Source of the DNA: Glycine soja
Lineage: Eukaryota; Streptophyta; Magnoliopsida; Fabales; Fabaceae
Assembly (NCBI RefSeq): GCF_004193775.1
Contig: NC_041021.1
Coordinates: 16,908,934-16,972,933 of the forward strand
Direction: 5' to 3'
DNA length: 64,000 bases
Shown: piece after piece, positions 21,715 to 33,303 of the stretch
Layout of the letters: each line of letters opens with the position of its first letter
Numbering within the stretch: position 1 is the stretch's first letter
Made by a program: the position numbers and the translations under genes
The notes under the pieces: model-generated
Seen by the model: the letters and a program-made list of their open reading frames with translations, nothing else
Databases searched by the model: none
Told to the model about the DNA's origin: nothing

Positions 21715-22865
21715 TGATGTGCCATCATTTTGTTCTATTTTCTAAACCCTTTTTGCACCATTTTAATTACTGATTGGTCTTAATTGTCAATTAATCAAGC
21801 AGTTTTATTATTTGGGCTCATTTAGCTAATTTGATATTTTTAATCTAATTTCAGGAATTAATGAAACATTGGGCTTAATTCGGATTTTGGTTATGGACTT
21901 GAAGAGGGCAAATAAAGCAGCGCTTACCTTAGTTAATTTCTAATTAGGAAATTTCGCAATTTTATTTTATGTTGTTCAGTGTTTATTTCGTTTAGGGCCA
22001 GAGTATTGTAATAGGGCCCAGTGACTTTGAGTGACTCTTTTTAAATAGCAGCCTTGGGATTCGTGCAAGGTGATTCTGTTATGCTATTCATTATTCAGAG
22101 CTTTTGTTTTAGGGTTTTACGTTTTCTGCTTTGATGCCACTGTTCACGTAATGCAATTTTACATTTTCTGTTTCTAATTACAATTTTGTTCTTGCTTCTT
22201 CTTCTACTCTCATTTACGTTTCTGTTTCATTTACATTTCTGTTCATTTAGGTTTCTGTTCATTCTCGTTTCTGCTTCATGTTTCATTTGCGTTTTCTGTT
22301 TGAATCCATGGAAGGCTAGATTTTCTGGTGTTGTTTCCTTTTGAGGACGAAGCCCAACTGTCTTTGAGGTTTCGCTTGTAATGTGGTTTCCTGGCAGTTT
22401 TCCCTTCACTAGTTATCCCAAATTCGTGAATATTAATCAGTGCACGCTTTGTGTTCGATTAATTGCCTCTGAGCCTAACTTGCGTTCATGCTTAATGGAC
22501 GAAGGGCTAACTGGTGTATGTGGTTCCTAATCACGTATTGAAATCCCTAAGTTGATTTTTGCTTAGTAAATTGAAATAGGGTTGGATTAAGTGGTTGACT
22601 GTTAGGGACGAATTCTCCATAACCCAGGATAAGACAATGGCTTCTGAATCAGAGGAAACAACCCTTTTTTAATATTAGTAGTTTCGTATTCCAGTTTACT
22701 TGTTCTGCTCTTTAATCACAAAACAAACAAACGCCCCCAATCGTTACTGTTACTGCAAGTATATTATGAACATTTGGTTTGTCACTGCTTGTTGGGAAAC
22801 GACCTAGGATCACTTCCTAGTTACTGCATTTTCATGTTTATTTGATTCGGGTACGGCCTCGATCA
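21715..22865 (+). repeat. Diaspora-like 5' LTR
   Basis: It begins TGATGTGCCATC and ends GCCTCGATCA. It contains AAATAGCAGCC near 22044 and a TTTCTGTTCATTTACG-type short repeat near 22200-22270 that is one or two units longer in the other LTR. Confidence 0.9.
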
Positions 22866-22869
22866 AATT

Positions 22870-22887
22870 TGGCGCCGTTGCCGGGGA
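22870..22887 (+). other. Diaspora-like primer binding site
   Basis: TGGCGCCGTTGCCGGGGA, four bases after the LTR. This is the primer site typical of Athila-lineage elements, usually assigned to tRNA-Asp. Confidence 0.85.
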
Positions 22888-23953
22888 GCAGTGTCCAAAG
22901 GTTCATAATAGCTAGCTAGTGTTGTGTGTTTAATCCTTTCGTATTTTATGTTTAATTGTTAGTATTGTGTTAGTATGTGTGTTAGTATTGTTTAGTGTCC
23001 TGATATTTTGTTTAATGTGTGTTCTGTTTCAGTTTTCCCATTAAGCGTTTCCCCTGTTTCAGTCTTGGGTGTTTTGCTGTGAATAGTGTTTTGCGATGGA
23101 CCTAGCGACCACTTTTGCTTGCGGCAAAACATAGTAGTAGTAGAAATCAAGTAGAGACGGATTTTAGCGACCACCCATGCTGAATTATTTGAGATTTTTT
23201 GTTTTAGTAGCTAGGGTTGTTATTTTTGGCTGAATTTTTTTTTGTGGTAACTTCTTTTAACCTATATTTTGTGGGAATAATATCTAGAGCCTTTAGTTTG
23301 GTCAGATTTGAAAGTTCCAAAAAAGTAGCAAATTTTGTGTTTGTCGAAACTTCAAACGACCATAACTTTTGCTCCGGTTATCAGAATCGCAATTATTATA
23401 TATGTATTTGGGGTAGAAAAAAATTTCCTATGCCGTGGGAGCCGGCCATAGGCCGGCTGAGGTCTCCATCGTCCAAAAATAGTGATTCCGTCAAAAGTTT
23501 TTTATTTTTCAAGTTTTATTCACTTATTTTTCTTAACCTACCATTTTTAGCTTCCATAGTTAGACTTTGAATTTTTGCCTGAAATTTTTTGTGCTATCTT
23601 CTCATCATTTTATAAGGTTGCTCACAAAATTTCAAGTCATTTGGATATCATTTGAGGGTAGCTGTAGTTCAAACCTGCACCTTTATTTACATGACAAGGC
23701 AACTAGTTGTGCATGCTGAATGTAGTGTATGACTAGAGGCAATCCATCTGACTTACAACCCTTTGACCCTGAGATAGATAGTACATTTCATAGATGAGTT
23801 AGGCATCATTTTATACCTTTTGATCATCCTGAGCATTCCATTACTGGTGAATCTGTGCATTCTGTTATTGGTGATTTTGAACATCCTGATTTGGAGCATT
23901 ATAATTTTGAGCATTCTGATTCTGAGCATTCTGATTTTGCACATTCTGAGAAC
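22888..23953 (+). other. Diaspora-like 5' leader
   Basis: About 1.07 kb between primer site and gag ATG. The last 100 bp can be read in the gag frame as an acidic HSD/HSE-rich stretch (from a GTG at 23855), so a longer N-terminus with another start is possible. Nothing else is recognised. Confidence 0.55.
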
Positions 23954-25867
23954 ATGGCACAACCTCCACCCCGTGAGAGGACTCTAAGGGAAATGGCTGC
24001 ACCTGATTTCACCTACGAAAGCTTGTGCATCCAATACCCCGATGAGGATGCCCCATATGTTCTTAAAACTGGACTGATTCATTTGCTTCCAAAGTTTCAT
24101 GGCCTTGCAGGTGAAGACCCGCACAAACATTTGAAGGAATTTCATATTGTCTGCTCCACCATGAAACCCCTAGATGTCCAAGAGGATCACATATTTCTGA
24201 AGGCTTTTCCTCATTCATTAGAGGGAGTGGCAAAGGACTGGCTGTATTACCTTGCTCCAAGGTCCATCACGAGCTGGGATGACCTTAAGAGAGTATTCTT
24301 AGAAAAAAAATTCCCTGCTTCCAAGACCACAACCATCAGGAAAGATATCTCAGGTATTAGACAACTCAGTGGAGAGAGCCTGTATGAGTACTGGGAGCGA
24401 TTTAAAAAACTATGTGCCAGTTGCCCTCACCATCAGATTTCGGAGCAGCTTCTTCTCCAATATTTTTATGAAGGACTCAGTAATATGGAGAGAAGTATGA
24501 TAGATGCTGCCAGTGGTGGAGCCCTTGGAGACATGACTCCTGCTGAAGCCAGGAATTTAATTGAGAAGATGGCTTCTAACTCCCAACAGTTTAGCGCCAG
24601 AAATGATGCTATAGTCATTAGAGGAGTGCATAAGGTAGCTCCAAACTCAGCTACATCATCTGAGACTAAGAAGCTTGAAGGCAAACTGGATGCATTGGTT
24701 AACTTGGTAACCCAGCTGGCCTTGAATCAGAAATCTGTACCTGTCGCAAGGGTTTGTGGTTTGTGCTCCTCTGCTGACCACCATATAGACCTTTGCCCTT
24801 CCATGCAGCAACCTGGAGCAATTGAGCAGCCTGAAGCTTATGCTGCAAATATTTACAATAGACCTCCTCAACCTCAGCAGCAAAATCAACCACAGCAGAA
24901 CAGTTATGACCTCTCCAGCAACAGATACAACCCTGGATGGAGGAATCACCCTAATCTCAGATGGTCCAGCCCTCAGCAACAACAACAGCAGCCTGCTCCT
25001 TCCTTCCAAAATGCTGCTGGCCCAAGCAGACCATACATTCCTCCACCAATCCAACAACAACAACAACCCCAGAAACAACCAACAGTTGAGGCCCCTCCAC
25101 AACCTTCCCTCGAAGAACATGTGAGGCAAATGACTATGCAAAACATGCAGTTTCAACAAGAGACCAGAGCTTCCATTCAGAGCTTGACTAATCAGATGGG
25201 ACAATTAGCTACACAATTGAATCAACAACAGTCCCAGAATTCTGACAAGCTACCTTCTCAAGCTGTCCAAAATCCCAAAAATGTTAGTGCCATTTCATTG
25301 AGGTCGGGAAAGCAGTGTCAAGGACCTCAACCCGTAGCACCTTCCTCATCTGCAAATGAACCTGCCAAACTTCACTCTACTCCAAAAAAAGGTGATGACA
25401 AAAATTTACCTAACAATTTCTGTGCAGGTGAATCTTCTTCCACAGGTAATTCTGATTTGCAAAAGCAGCACATTCCCCCTCTTCCATTCTCTCCAAGAGC
25501 AGTTTCCAACAAAAAAATGGAAGAGGCAGAGAAAGAGATATTGGAAACGTTTAGAAAAGTAGAGGTAAACATACCTCTGTTGGATGCAATAAAGCAAATT
25601 CCAAGATATGCTAAATTCTTGAAGGAGCTGTGCACTAATAAGCGGAAGCTTAAAGGAAGTGAACGAATTAGCATGGGCAGAAATGTCTCTGCATTGATTG
25701 GTAAATATGTTCCTCAAATTCCTGAAAAATGCAAAGATCCAGGTACATTCAGCATACCTTGTATTATAGGGAATAGTAAGTTTGACAATGCCATGCTAGA
25801 TTTAGGAGCCTCTGTTAGTGTTATGCCTCTGTCTATTTTTAATTCTCTATCTCTAGGTCGCTTGTAG
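23954..25867 (+). pseudogene. Diaspora-like gag and start of protease
   Basis: Gag starts at ATG 23954 (MAQPPPRERTLREMAAPDF). The core Gag domain runs from about residue 30 to 220 (LPKFHGLAGEDPHKHLKEF, KDWLYYLAP, FLEKKFPASK, QLSGESLYEYWERFKKL). A zinc knuckle C-x2-C-x4-H-x4-C (CGLCSSADHHIDLC) lies at about 24754-24795. Then follow a Gln/Pro-rich linker and the LRSGK motif. The protease active site DLGASVSVM is at about 25798-25825. The frame ends at TAG 25865-25867, where relatives have Gln (GRLQ), an apparent CAG to TAG change. The protein would pack RNA and form particles. Confidence 0.9.
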
Positions 25868-26707
25868 TCAACTGATGTGGTAATTCATTTAGCTAATAGA
25901 AGTGTTGCCTATCCTGTTAGTTTCATAGAAGATGTCTTAGTTAGAGTTGGTGAACTGATTTTCCCTGTTGATTTTTATATCTTGAATATGGAAGATGGAT
26001 TTTCTCAAGGATCAGTTCCCATCATTCTAGGCAGACCATTTATGAAAATTGCTAGAACTAAGATAGATGTTTATGCAGGCACACTGTCCATGGAGTTTGG
26101 TGATATAATTGCTCATTTTAATATTTTGGATGCTATGAAATACCCATCTGAAGATCTTTCTGTATTTCGTGCTGAAATAATTGACCATGTTGTTGATGAA
26201 TACATGACTGATCTTTATTCTAATCTGCATGCCTCTCACTCTTCATGCATTGAGTCTGAAATTGTACTTGATCATATGTCTGAATTTGATGCTGAGAGTG
26301 AATCTGAGAGTGATATTGATTGCATGTCTGGTGGTGGTGTTTTACCTCTCGAGATTGATTTTATAGAGTCAGATAGGACTACCCATGTTTCAGGAAGTAC
26401 ACATACCTCTGACTTTCTTTATGAGGTAAAGGCTGAGAAACCATCTCCTTCTACCACTGTCCAGCCGACCACACCAGAATTGAAGCCTCTGCCATCAAAT
26501 TTAAAATACGCTTACTTAGATGATAGCAAGAGTTTTCCAGTGATTATATCTGCCTCCCTTGCTGATGAGCAAGAGGAGAAGTTGTTGTCAGTTCTCAAGA
26601 AGCATAAGAAGGCTATAGGCTGGACCCTGGCGGACATTCCTGGTATTAGCCCATCCACATGTATGCATCGAATAAATTTAGAGGATGGAGCTAAACCAGT
26701 AAGATAG
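25868..26707 (+). pseudogene. Diaspora-like protease C-terminus and linker to RT
   Basis: Same frame as gag after the TAG. It contains the second part of the retropepsin fold (VPIILGRPFMKIARTKIDV, about 26017-26070) and an acidic linker. Then come the first RT residues (KKHKKAIGWTLADIPGI, MHRINLEDGAKPVR). It ends at TAG 26705-26707, where relatives read Gln before PQRRLNP, a second apparent CAG to TAG change. Confidence 0.85.
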
Positions 26708-29402
26708 CCACAGAGAAGACTCAACCCGGTGATTCTTGATGTAGTGAAGAAGGAGATAACCAAGCTTTTGCAAGCTGGAATCATTTATCCTATCTCTGAC
26801 AGCCAATGGGTGAGTCCCGTCCAGGTAGTCCCGAAGAAGACCGGCCTCACAGTGATAAAAAATGAGAAGGAGGAGCTGATTCCTACTCGGGTGCAGAATA
26901 GTTGGAGAGTCTGCATTGACTATAGGAGGCTGAACCAGGTTACCAAAAAGGGCCATTTTCCCCTGCCATTCATTGACCAGATGCTTGAACGCCTGGCAGG
27001 TAAATCCCACTACTGTTTCCTTGATGGTTTTTCTGGTTATATGCAAATTATTATTGCTCCTGAGGATCAGGAAAAGACCACATTCACCTGCCCCTTCGAC
27101 ACTTTTGCTTATAGGAGGATGCCTTTCGGCCTGTGCAATGCCCCTGGTACCTTCCAGCGGTGCATGATTAGTATTTTCAGTGATTTTTTAGAAAATTGCA
27201 TAGAGGTGTTTATGGATGATTTCACTGTATATGGATCCTCTTTTGAGGGTTGTTTGAATAGTTTGGAAAAAGTTTTGAATAGATGCATTGAAACTAACCT
27301 TGTTCTAAATTTTGAAAAATGTCATTTTATGGTTGAGCAAGGTATTGTTTTAGGCCACATTATTTCCAATAAGGGTATTGAAGTAGATCCTGCAAAAATT
27401 TCTGTTATTTCACAATTGCCTTACCCCTCTTGTGTGCGAGAAGTGCGATCTTTTCTTGGTCATGCAGGATTCTACAGGCGCTTTATAAGGGATTTTAGCA
27501 AAGTAGCCCTTCCACTGTCCAACTTGTTGCAAAAGGAGGTGGAGTTTGACTTTAATGACAGATGCAAAGAGGCTTTTGATTGCCTCAAAAGAGCGCTGAC
27601 TACCACCCCCATCATCCAGGCACCCGATTGGACAGCCCCTTTTGAGCTTATGTGTGATGCATCAAATTATGCATTGGGGGCTGTCCTTGCTCAGAAAATT
27701 GATAAATTGCCCAGGGTGATATATTATGCTTCTAGGACTTTAGATGCTGCCCAAGCGAATTATACTACTACTGAGAAAGAGCTTCTAGCCATAGTTTTTG
27801 CTCTTGAAAAATTTCGATCTTATTTGCTTTGTACCCGCATTATTGTTTACACTGACCATTCAGCTCTAAAGTACTTGTTGAAGAAGGCTGATTCTAAGCC
27901 TAGGTTGATCCGATGGATGCTATGGCTCCAAGAGTTTGACTTGGAGATCCGTGATAGGAGCGAAGCACAAAATCTAGTTGCTGATCATTTGAGTCGGATC
28001 GAACGTGTATCAGATGCGGATTCACCCATTCGGGATGATTTCCCGGATGATCATTTGTATATACTGTATAGTATTTCTGACTCTCTTTCTACTCCCTGGT
28101 TTGCTAACATTGTCAATTATTTAGTTGCCTCTGTTTTTCCTCCCTTAGCATCTAAGGCCCAAAAAGATAAAATTAAAAGTGATGCTAAGCATTTTATTTG
28201 GGATGACCCCTACTTGTGGAAGTTGTGCAGTGATCAGGTAATTAGACGATGCATTCCAGATCATGAGACTGACTCAGTCCTGCAGTTCTGTCATTCTTCC
28301 GCGCCGGGAGGTCATCTGGGTGTTCAAAGGACAGCTCGCAAAGTGCTTGATTGTGGTTTTTATTGGCCCACCATCTTTAAAGATGCGTGGAAGATCTGCA
28401 GCACTTGTGAGCAGTGTCAGAAAGCAAGAAATACACTTACATGGCGACAACAAATGCCTCAGCAACCTATGCTATTCTGTGAGGTGTTTGATGTTTGGGG
28501 TATAGATTTCATGGGCCTTTTTCCTGTCTCTTTTGGTTATGCTTACATTCTCCTTGCAGTTGACTATGTTTCAAAATGGGTGGAAGCCAAGCCCACTAGA
28601 ACTAATGATGCTAAAGTTGTTGCAGACTTTGTCATCTAATCTGTTTTGCACGTTTGGAGTACCTAAAGCAATTGTTAGTGATCAAGGAACCCATTTTTGC
28701 AATAGGACAATGCATGCCCTGCTTAAAAAGTATGGGGTGGTACACAGGGTATCCACACCATACCACCCCCAGACCAATGGACAGGCAGAAATTTCTAACC
28801 GGGAAATCAAGCGAATTTTAGAGAAGATTGTGTAGCCAAGCAGGAAAGATTGGAGTACCAGGCTTGATGATGCTCTCTGGGCACATCGGACTGCCTACAA
28901 AGCACCCATAGGAATGTCTCCTTATCGGGTTGTCTTTGGAAAGGCATGTCATCTTCCAGTGGAAATTGAGCACAAAGCTTACTGGGCAGTGAAAACTTGC
29001 AACTTCTCTATGGATCAAGCTGGTGAGGAAAGAAAGTTGCAACTGAGTGAGTTAGATGAAATCCACCTAGACGCCTACGAGAAAGCCAAGTTCTACAAAG
29101 GAAAGACCAGGAAGTTCCATGATAGCATGATAGTTAAAAAGGACTTCATGGTTGGGCAAAAAGTGTTATTGTATAATTCTAGGCTTGGACTCATGAGTGG
29201 TAAGTTGAGGTCTAAGTGGATTGGTCCTTTTGTTGTTACTAATGTTTTTCCTTATGGTACAGTTGAGATCAAAAGTGACTCCACAAACAAGATCTTCAAG
29301 GTCAACGGACATCGACTTAAGCCATTCCTCACAAACCCTTCTTTAGTGGACGTAGTGGTGGAAGAGACTTCCTTACTCCACCCTACTCTTCCTCCACCAT
29401 GA
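26708..29402 (+). pseudogene. Diaspora-like RT, RNase H and integrase
   Basis: RT has FMDDF at about 27209-27222 and the palm block [11 protein letters not shown]. RNase H begins at [18 protein letters not shown] (about 27647) with the [15 protein letters not shown] block. The integrase has a zinc-binding H-H-C-C region (about 28260-28430) and the catalytic acidic residues in [15 protein letters not shown] and [11 protein letters not shown]. It ends at 29402 (HRLKPF near the end). The frame is shifted at about 28620-28640, and TAG 28833-28835 follows KIV, where relatives have a Gln or Lys. The polymerase would otherwise look complete. Confidence 0.9.
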
Positions 29403-30898
29403 CTTAGGGAGTTTTTCTTTTCCTATCTCCTTCTTTGCTTTTATTACACTTGTCCGATTCTCTTTGATGATTTAGTTGTTTTTAATCTTTTAATTGTGCT
29501 ACATTGAGGACAATGTGTTGTTTAAGTATGGGGGGGAGTGTTCTTTGGTTTTGCTAGTTTTGTTGGTTTTGTTAATTTGTTAGTTGTGTTAATTTGTTAT
29601 TGTTGTTAGTTTCGTCGGATTTTTAGTTTAATATTTTGGGTCAATTTTGTGTGCATGTATGATTTTGCATGTTTTTCTTTGAATTATAGGATATGTTCAA
29701 GAAATGGGTAATTGTTTTGAAAATAAAAGTTCTTGACATTTTGTGACTTGAAATCCTTGATTCTCCTCTACATGTCATGATAGTTTTGAAAGCTCAATTT
29801 GAAAGTGATGAGTTTACCTTTGTGAGAATTTAAGCCATCCGTCATCATAATCATTTGGTGTGTTTTGCCCCATTGATTGCTGCACAATAGCCTTGGCTTG
29901 ATTCTTGTTGATGCTTCCTAATTCACATGCATATTTGGAAATGATTGAGGCAATTTTGTTCTTTTAAGCTTCTAGCCAAATGGACTTACCTTGAATTAAT
30001 TCCTTTGATAGCCCTTTTGAGCCTTGTTTCCCTTTCCTTGTTTTGAAGCTCACTACAAGCCTTAAATGAAAAACCATGATATCACCATATCCTTAAGGAA
30101 TTTTGCAGCCTTGGAATTGTTTTGGGAATAAGTGTGGGGGGTTTTTGTTTCATTGGATAACTTGTTTTGTTGGCTATGCTTCATGATGTATTTTGGGCCA
30201 TACTTGATGTACATTGTATATTGGTTAAATGTTGGACATGCTGAATGAAATGTTGTTTCTCAAAGGCAAAAAAAAAAAATATCAAAAAAAAAGAAAAGCA
30301 ATAAAGTTGAGTGAATAAGATCTTAAATGGCACAAGAATGATGAAACTCTTGGTTCTACTCTTTATGTTAAATTTTATCTTTACTTCTTTTTATTTTCTT
30401 ATTTTTGCCTTAATATGCACTTATTCCCCATTGCTCCTCTATTCCTCTGGGATTTAGCCACTTATTCCATATTTCTCCATACCTTGTCCTTGGCCCCATT
30501 ACAACCTGAAAAGACCTTTTGATCCTCATGTGCTTGTGTTTGTGGGTTGATTGTCAATTTTAGAATCTTGCCAAGTTTATGTGGTGTTTGCTTTCATGGG
30601 TGCTTTGAGGGTAAATAGTAGCCTAGACACTTGAGAGATAGAGTGTATATCTTGTGAGCTTTATCACTTTTCATTCTTGAGATGATTAACTATTTTGCCA
30701 TGATTGGGTTGCTTGGATGATTTTCATGAATGCCTTGACTTTTTTATCTCCTTATGTTAGATGTTACCCATTCCTTTCATTCCTTGATGTTCATTGAGAA
30801 ATATGTGAATGTTTTTGTTTGTCTCTCTTTGATATCCTTGGATTTTGTTCTTTGTTTCATTTTGCCAAGGAGTGCAAAAGGCTAAGTATAGGGGGTTT
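29403..30898 (+). other. Diaspora-like post-pol non-coding region
   Basis: About 1.5 kb with no env-like frame. It contains an internal polypurine-like tract (GGGGGGGAGTG, about 29530-29540) shortly after pol, an A-rich stretch near 30268-30300, and the terminal polypurine tract (AAGTATAGGGGG, 30884-30895) just before the 3' LTR. Confidence 0.8.
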
Positions 30899-32082
30899 TG
30901 ATGTGCCATCATTTTCTTCTATTTTCTAAACCCTTTTTGCACCATTTTAATTATTGATTGGTCTTAATTGTCAATTAATCAGACAGTTTTATTATTTGGG
31001 CTCATTTAGCTAATTTGATGTTTTTAATCTAATTTCAGGAATTAATGAAACATTGGGCTTAATTCGGATTTTGGTTATGGACTTGAAGAGGGCAAATAAA
31101 GCAGCACTTACCTTAGTCAATTTCTAATTAGGAAATTTCGCAATTTTATTTTATGTTGTTCAGTGTTTATTTCGTTTTGGGTCAGAGTATTGTAATAGGG
31201 CCCAGTGACTTTGAGTGACTCATTTTAAATAGCAGCCTTGGGATTCGTGCAAGGTGATTCTGTTATGCTATTCATTATTCAGAGCTTTTGTTTTAGGGTT
31301 TTACGTTTTCTGCTTTGATGCCACTGTTCACGTAATGCAATTTTACGTTTTTTGCTTCTAATTACAATTTCATTCTTGCTTCTTCTTCTACTCTCATTTA
31401 CGTTTCTGTTTCATTTACATTTCTGTTCATTTACGTTTCTGTTTCATTTACATTTCTTTTCATTTACATTTCTGTTCATTTTCATTTCTGCTTCATGTTT
31501 CATTTGCGTTTTCTGTTTGAATCCATGGAAGGCTAGATTTTATGGTGTTGTTTCCTTTTGAGGATGAAGCCCAACTCTCTTTGAGGTTTCGCTTGTAATG
31601 TGGTTTCCTGACAGTTTTCCCTTCACCAGTTATCCCAAATTCGTGAATATTAATCAGTGCACGCTTCGTGTTCGATTAATTGCCTCTGATCCTAACTTGC
31701 ATTCATGCTTAATGGACGAAGGGCTAACTGGTGTATGTGGTGCCTAATCACGTATTGAAAACCCTAAGTTGATTTTCGCTTAGTAAATTGAAATAGGGTT
31801 GGATTAAGTGGTTGACTATTAGGGACGAATTCTCAATAACCCAGGATAAGAGAATGGCTTCTGAATCAGAGGAAACAACCCATTTTTAATATTAGTAGTT
31901 TCGTATTCCAGTTTACTTGTTCTGCTCTTTAATCACAAAACAAACAAACCCCCCTAATCGTTACTGTTACTGCAAGTATATTATGAACATTTGGTTTGTC
32001 ACTGCTCGTTGGGAAACGACCTAGGATCACTTCCTAGTTACTGCATTTTCATGTTTATTTGATTCGGGTATGGCCTCGATCA
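30899..32082 (+). repeat. Diaspora-like 3' LTR
   Basis: Starts TGATGTGCCATC, ends GGCCTCGATCA, followed by the GTAGC duplication. It is about 33 bp longer than the 5' LTR, mainly through an extra TTTACGTTTCTGTTTCAT-type repeat near 31400-31470. Confidence 0.9.
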
Positions 32083-32849
32083 GTAGCCCTCAGAAGGCAA
32101 GGGCGTGTAGCCCTCTGAAAATGAGGAAGTGTAGCCCTCTGAAGGTGAGGACAAGTAGTGCTCTGATGGTGAGGGTGAGTAGCCCTTTGAAGGTGAGGAA
32201 GTGTAGTCCTCTAATGGTGAGGACGTGTAGACCTCTGAAGGTGAGGACGTGTAGTCCTCTGAAGGCGAGGGCGTGTAGCCCTCTAAAGCTGAGGACGTGT
32301 AGCCTTCTGATGGCAAGGACGTGTAGTCCTCCGAAGGGGAAGACATGTAGTCATCTGAAGGCGAGGACGTGTAGTCCTCTGAAGGCGAAGGCGTCTAGCC
32401 ATCTGAAGTTGAGGATGTGTAGTCCTCTGAAGGTGAGGATGTGTTGTCCTCTGACGATTAGGACTGTAGTCCTCTGAAGGCTAGGATGGGTAGTCCTCTG
32501 AAGGCGAGGGCGTGTAGCCCTCTGAAGGTGAGGACTTGTAGCCCTTAGATGGTGAGGATTTGAAGTCCTCCAATGGCGAGAACGTGTAGTCCCCTGAATG
32601 TGAAGGCGAGTAGCCATCTGAAGGTGAGGACGTGTAGACCTCTAAAGGCGAGGATGTGTAATCCTTTGAAGGCGAGGCGTGTATCCCTCAGAAGATGAGG
32701 ACGTGTAGTCCTCTAAAGGTGAGGACGTGCAGACCTCTAAAGGAGAGGACGTGTAGTCCTCGGAAGGTGAGAACGTGTAGTCCTCTGAAGGTGAGGACAT
32801 GTAGACCTTTGAAGGCGAGGACGTGTAGTCCTCTGAAGGCGAGGGCGTA
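32083..32849 (-). repeat. 24-bp tandem array, right part
   Basis: About 32 further units of the same 24-bp repeat in the same register. The minus-strand octapeptide frame is open over 32080-32346 (PSEDYTSS, PSEGYTSS variants). Together with the left part there are about 57 units. Confidence 0.9.
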
Positions 32850-33066
32850 TCACATTCTCTCTCAAAAAAGACAAACTTTCAGGAATGATTAAATGAGGTC
32901 ACATGAATGTCTGTACTTTATTTGAGACATAGCCAATCAAATGTTTTTTTTTTACTTTTATTTTGAAACTTATTGTTTTGAACTTTACTCGTCATTTTAC
33001 GGCACCCTCACCAAATGCGTAGCACGAGTTATTTCTGATTGAATGGTCTTGGAAGTCCAAACTCAG
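32850..33066. repeat. ~220-bp flank repeat, right copy
   Basis: A direct copy of 20872-21096, ending in the identical GGTCTTGGAAGTCCAAACTC. The array is therefore bracketed by direct repeats. Confidence 0.8.
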
Positions 33067-33303
33067 GAGTGCAGGTCACTTGAGCAAACAAACCAATGGC
33101 TTGCACCCACTTTCCAGTGGAAGCAAAGATGTAATTACGAGAGGATGAGGGACAAAGATGTCAAATTTATCCATTTTATTTAGCATTGTAACTGTGGTTT
33201 ACAATAATGGCATAAACTAGAAAATCCTAATGAGTCATTGGAGACATCTAACAATAGCTTTTAAAATTGCCCCATGTGTGGTGTTGCTTGTCAATGTTAG
33301 GAT
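33067..33303. other. Short unassigned spacer next to element E gag
   Basis: About 240 bp between the flank repeat and the end of E's gag fragment. I see no gene in it. Confidence 0.4.

Larger units (their letters stand above)
21715..32082 (+). mobile_element. Complete Diaspora-like (Athila-lineage) Ty3/gypsy retrotransposon
   Basis: A 10.4-kb element with two direct LTRs (21715-22865 and 30899-32082) and a 5-bp target duplication GTAGC (21710-21714 and 32083-32087). It has a primer site of Athila type, a gag-pol region and no envelope gene. The absence of env fits Diaspora, described from soybean as an envelope-less relative of Calypso/Athila. The LTRs differ at roughly ten positions in their first 370 bp by eye, so the insertion is not recent. 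Gag-pol is disabled by three TAG codons and a frameshift. Confidence 0.9.

Noticed and set aside
29403..30898. Envelope gene in the Diaspora-like element
   Set aside because: There is no long frame, signal peptide or membrane span in the 1.5 kb after pol; consistent with the env-less Diaspora group.
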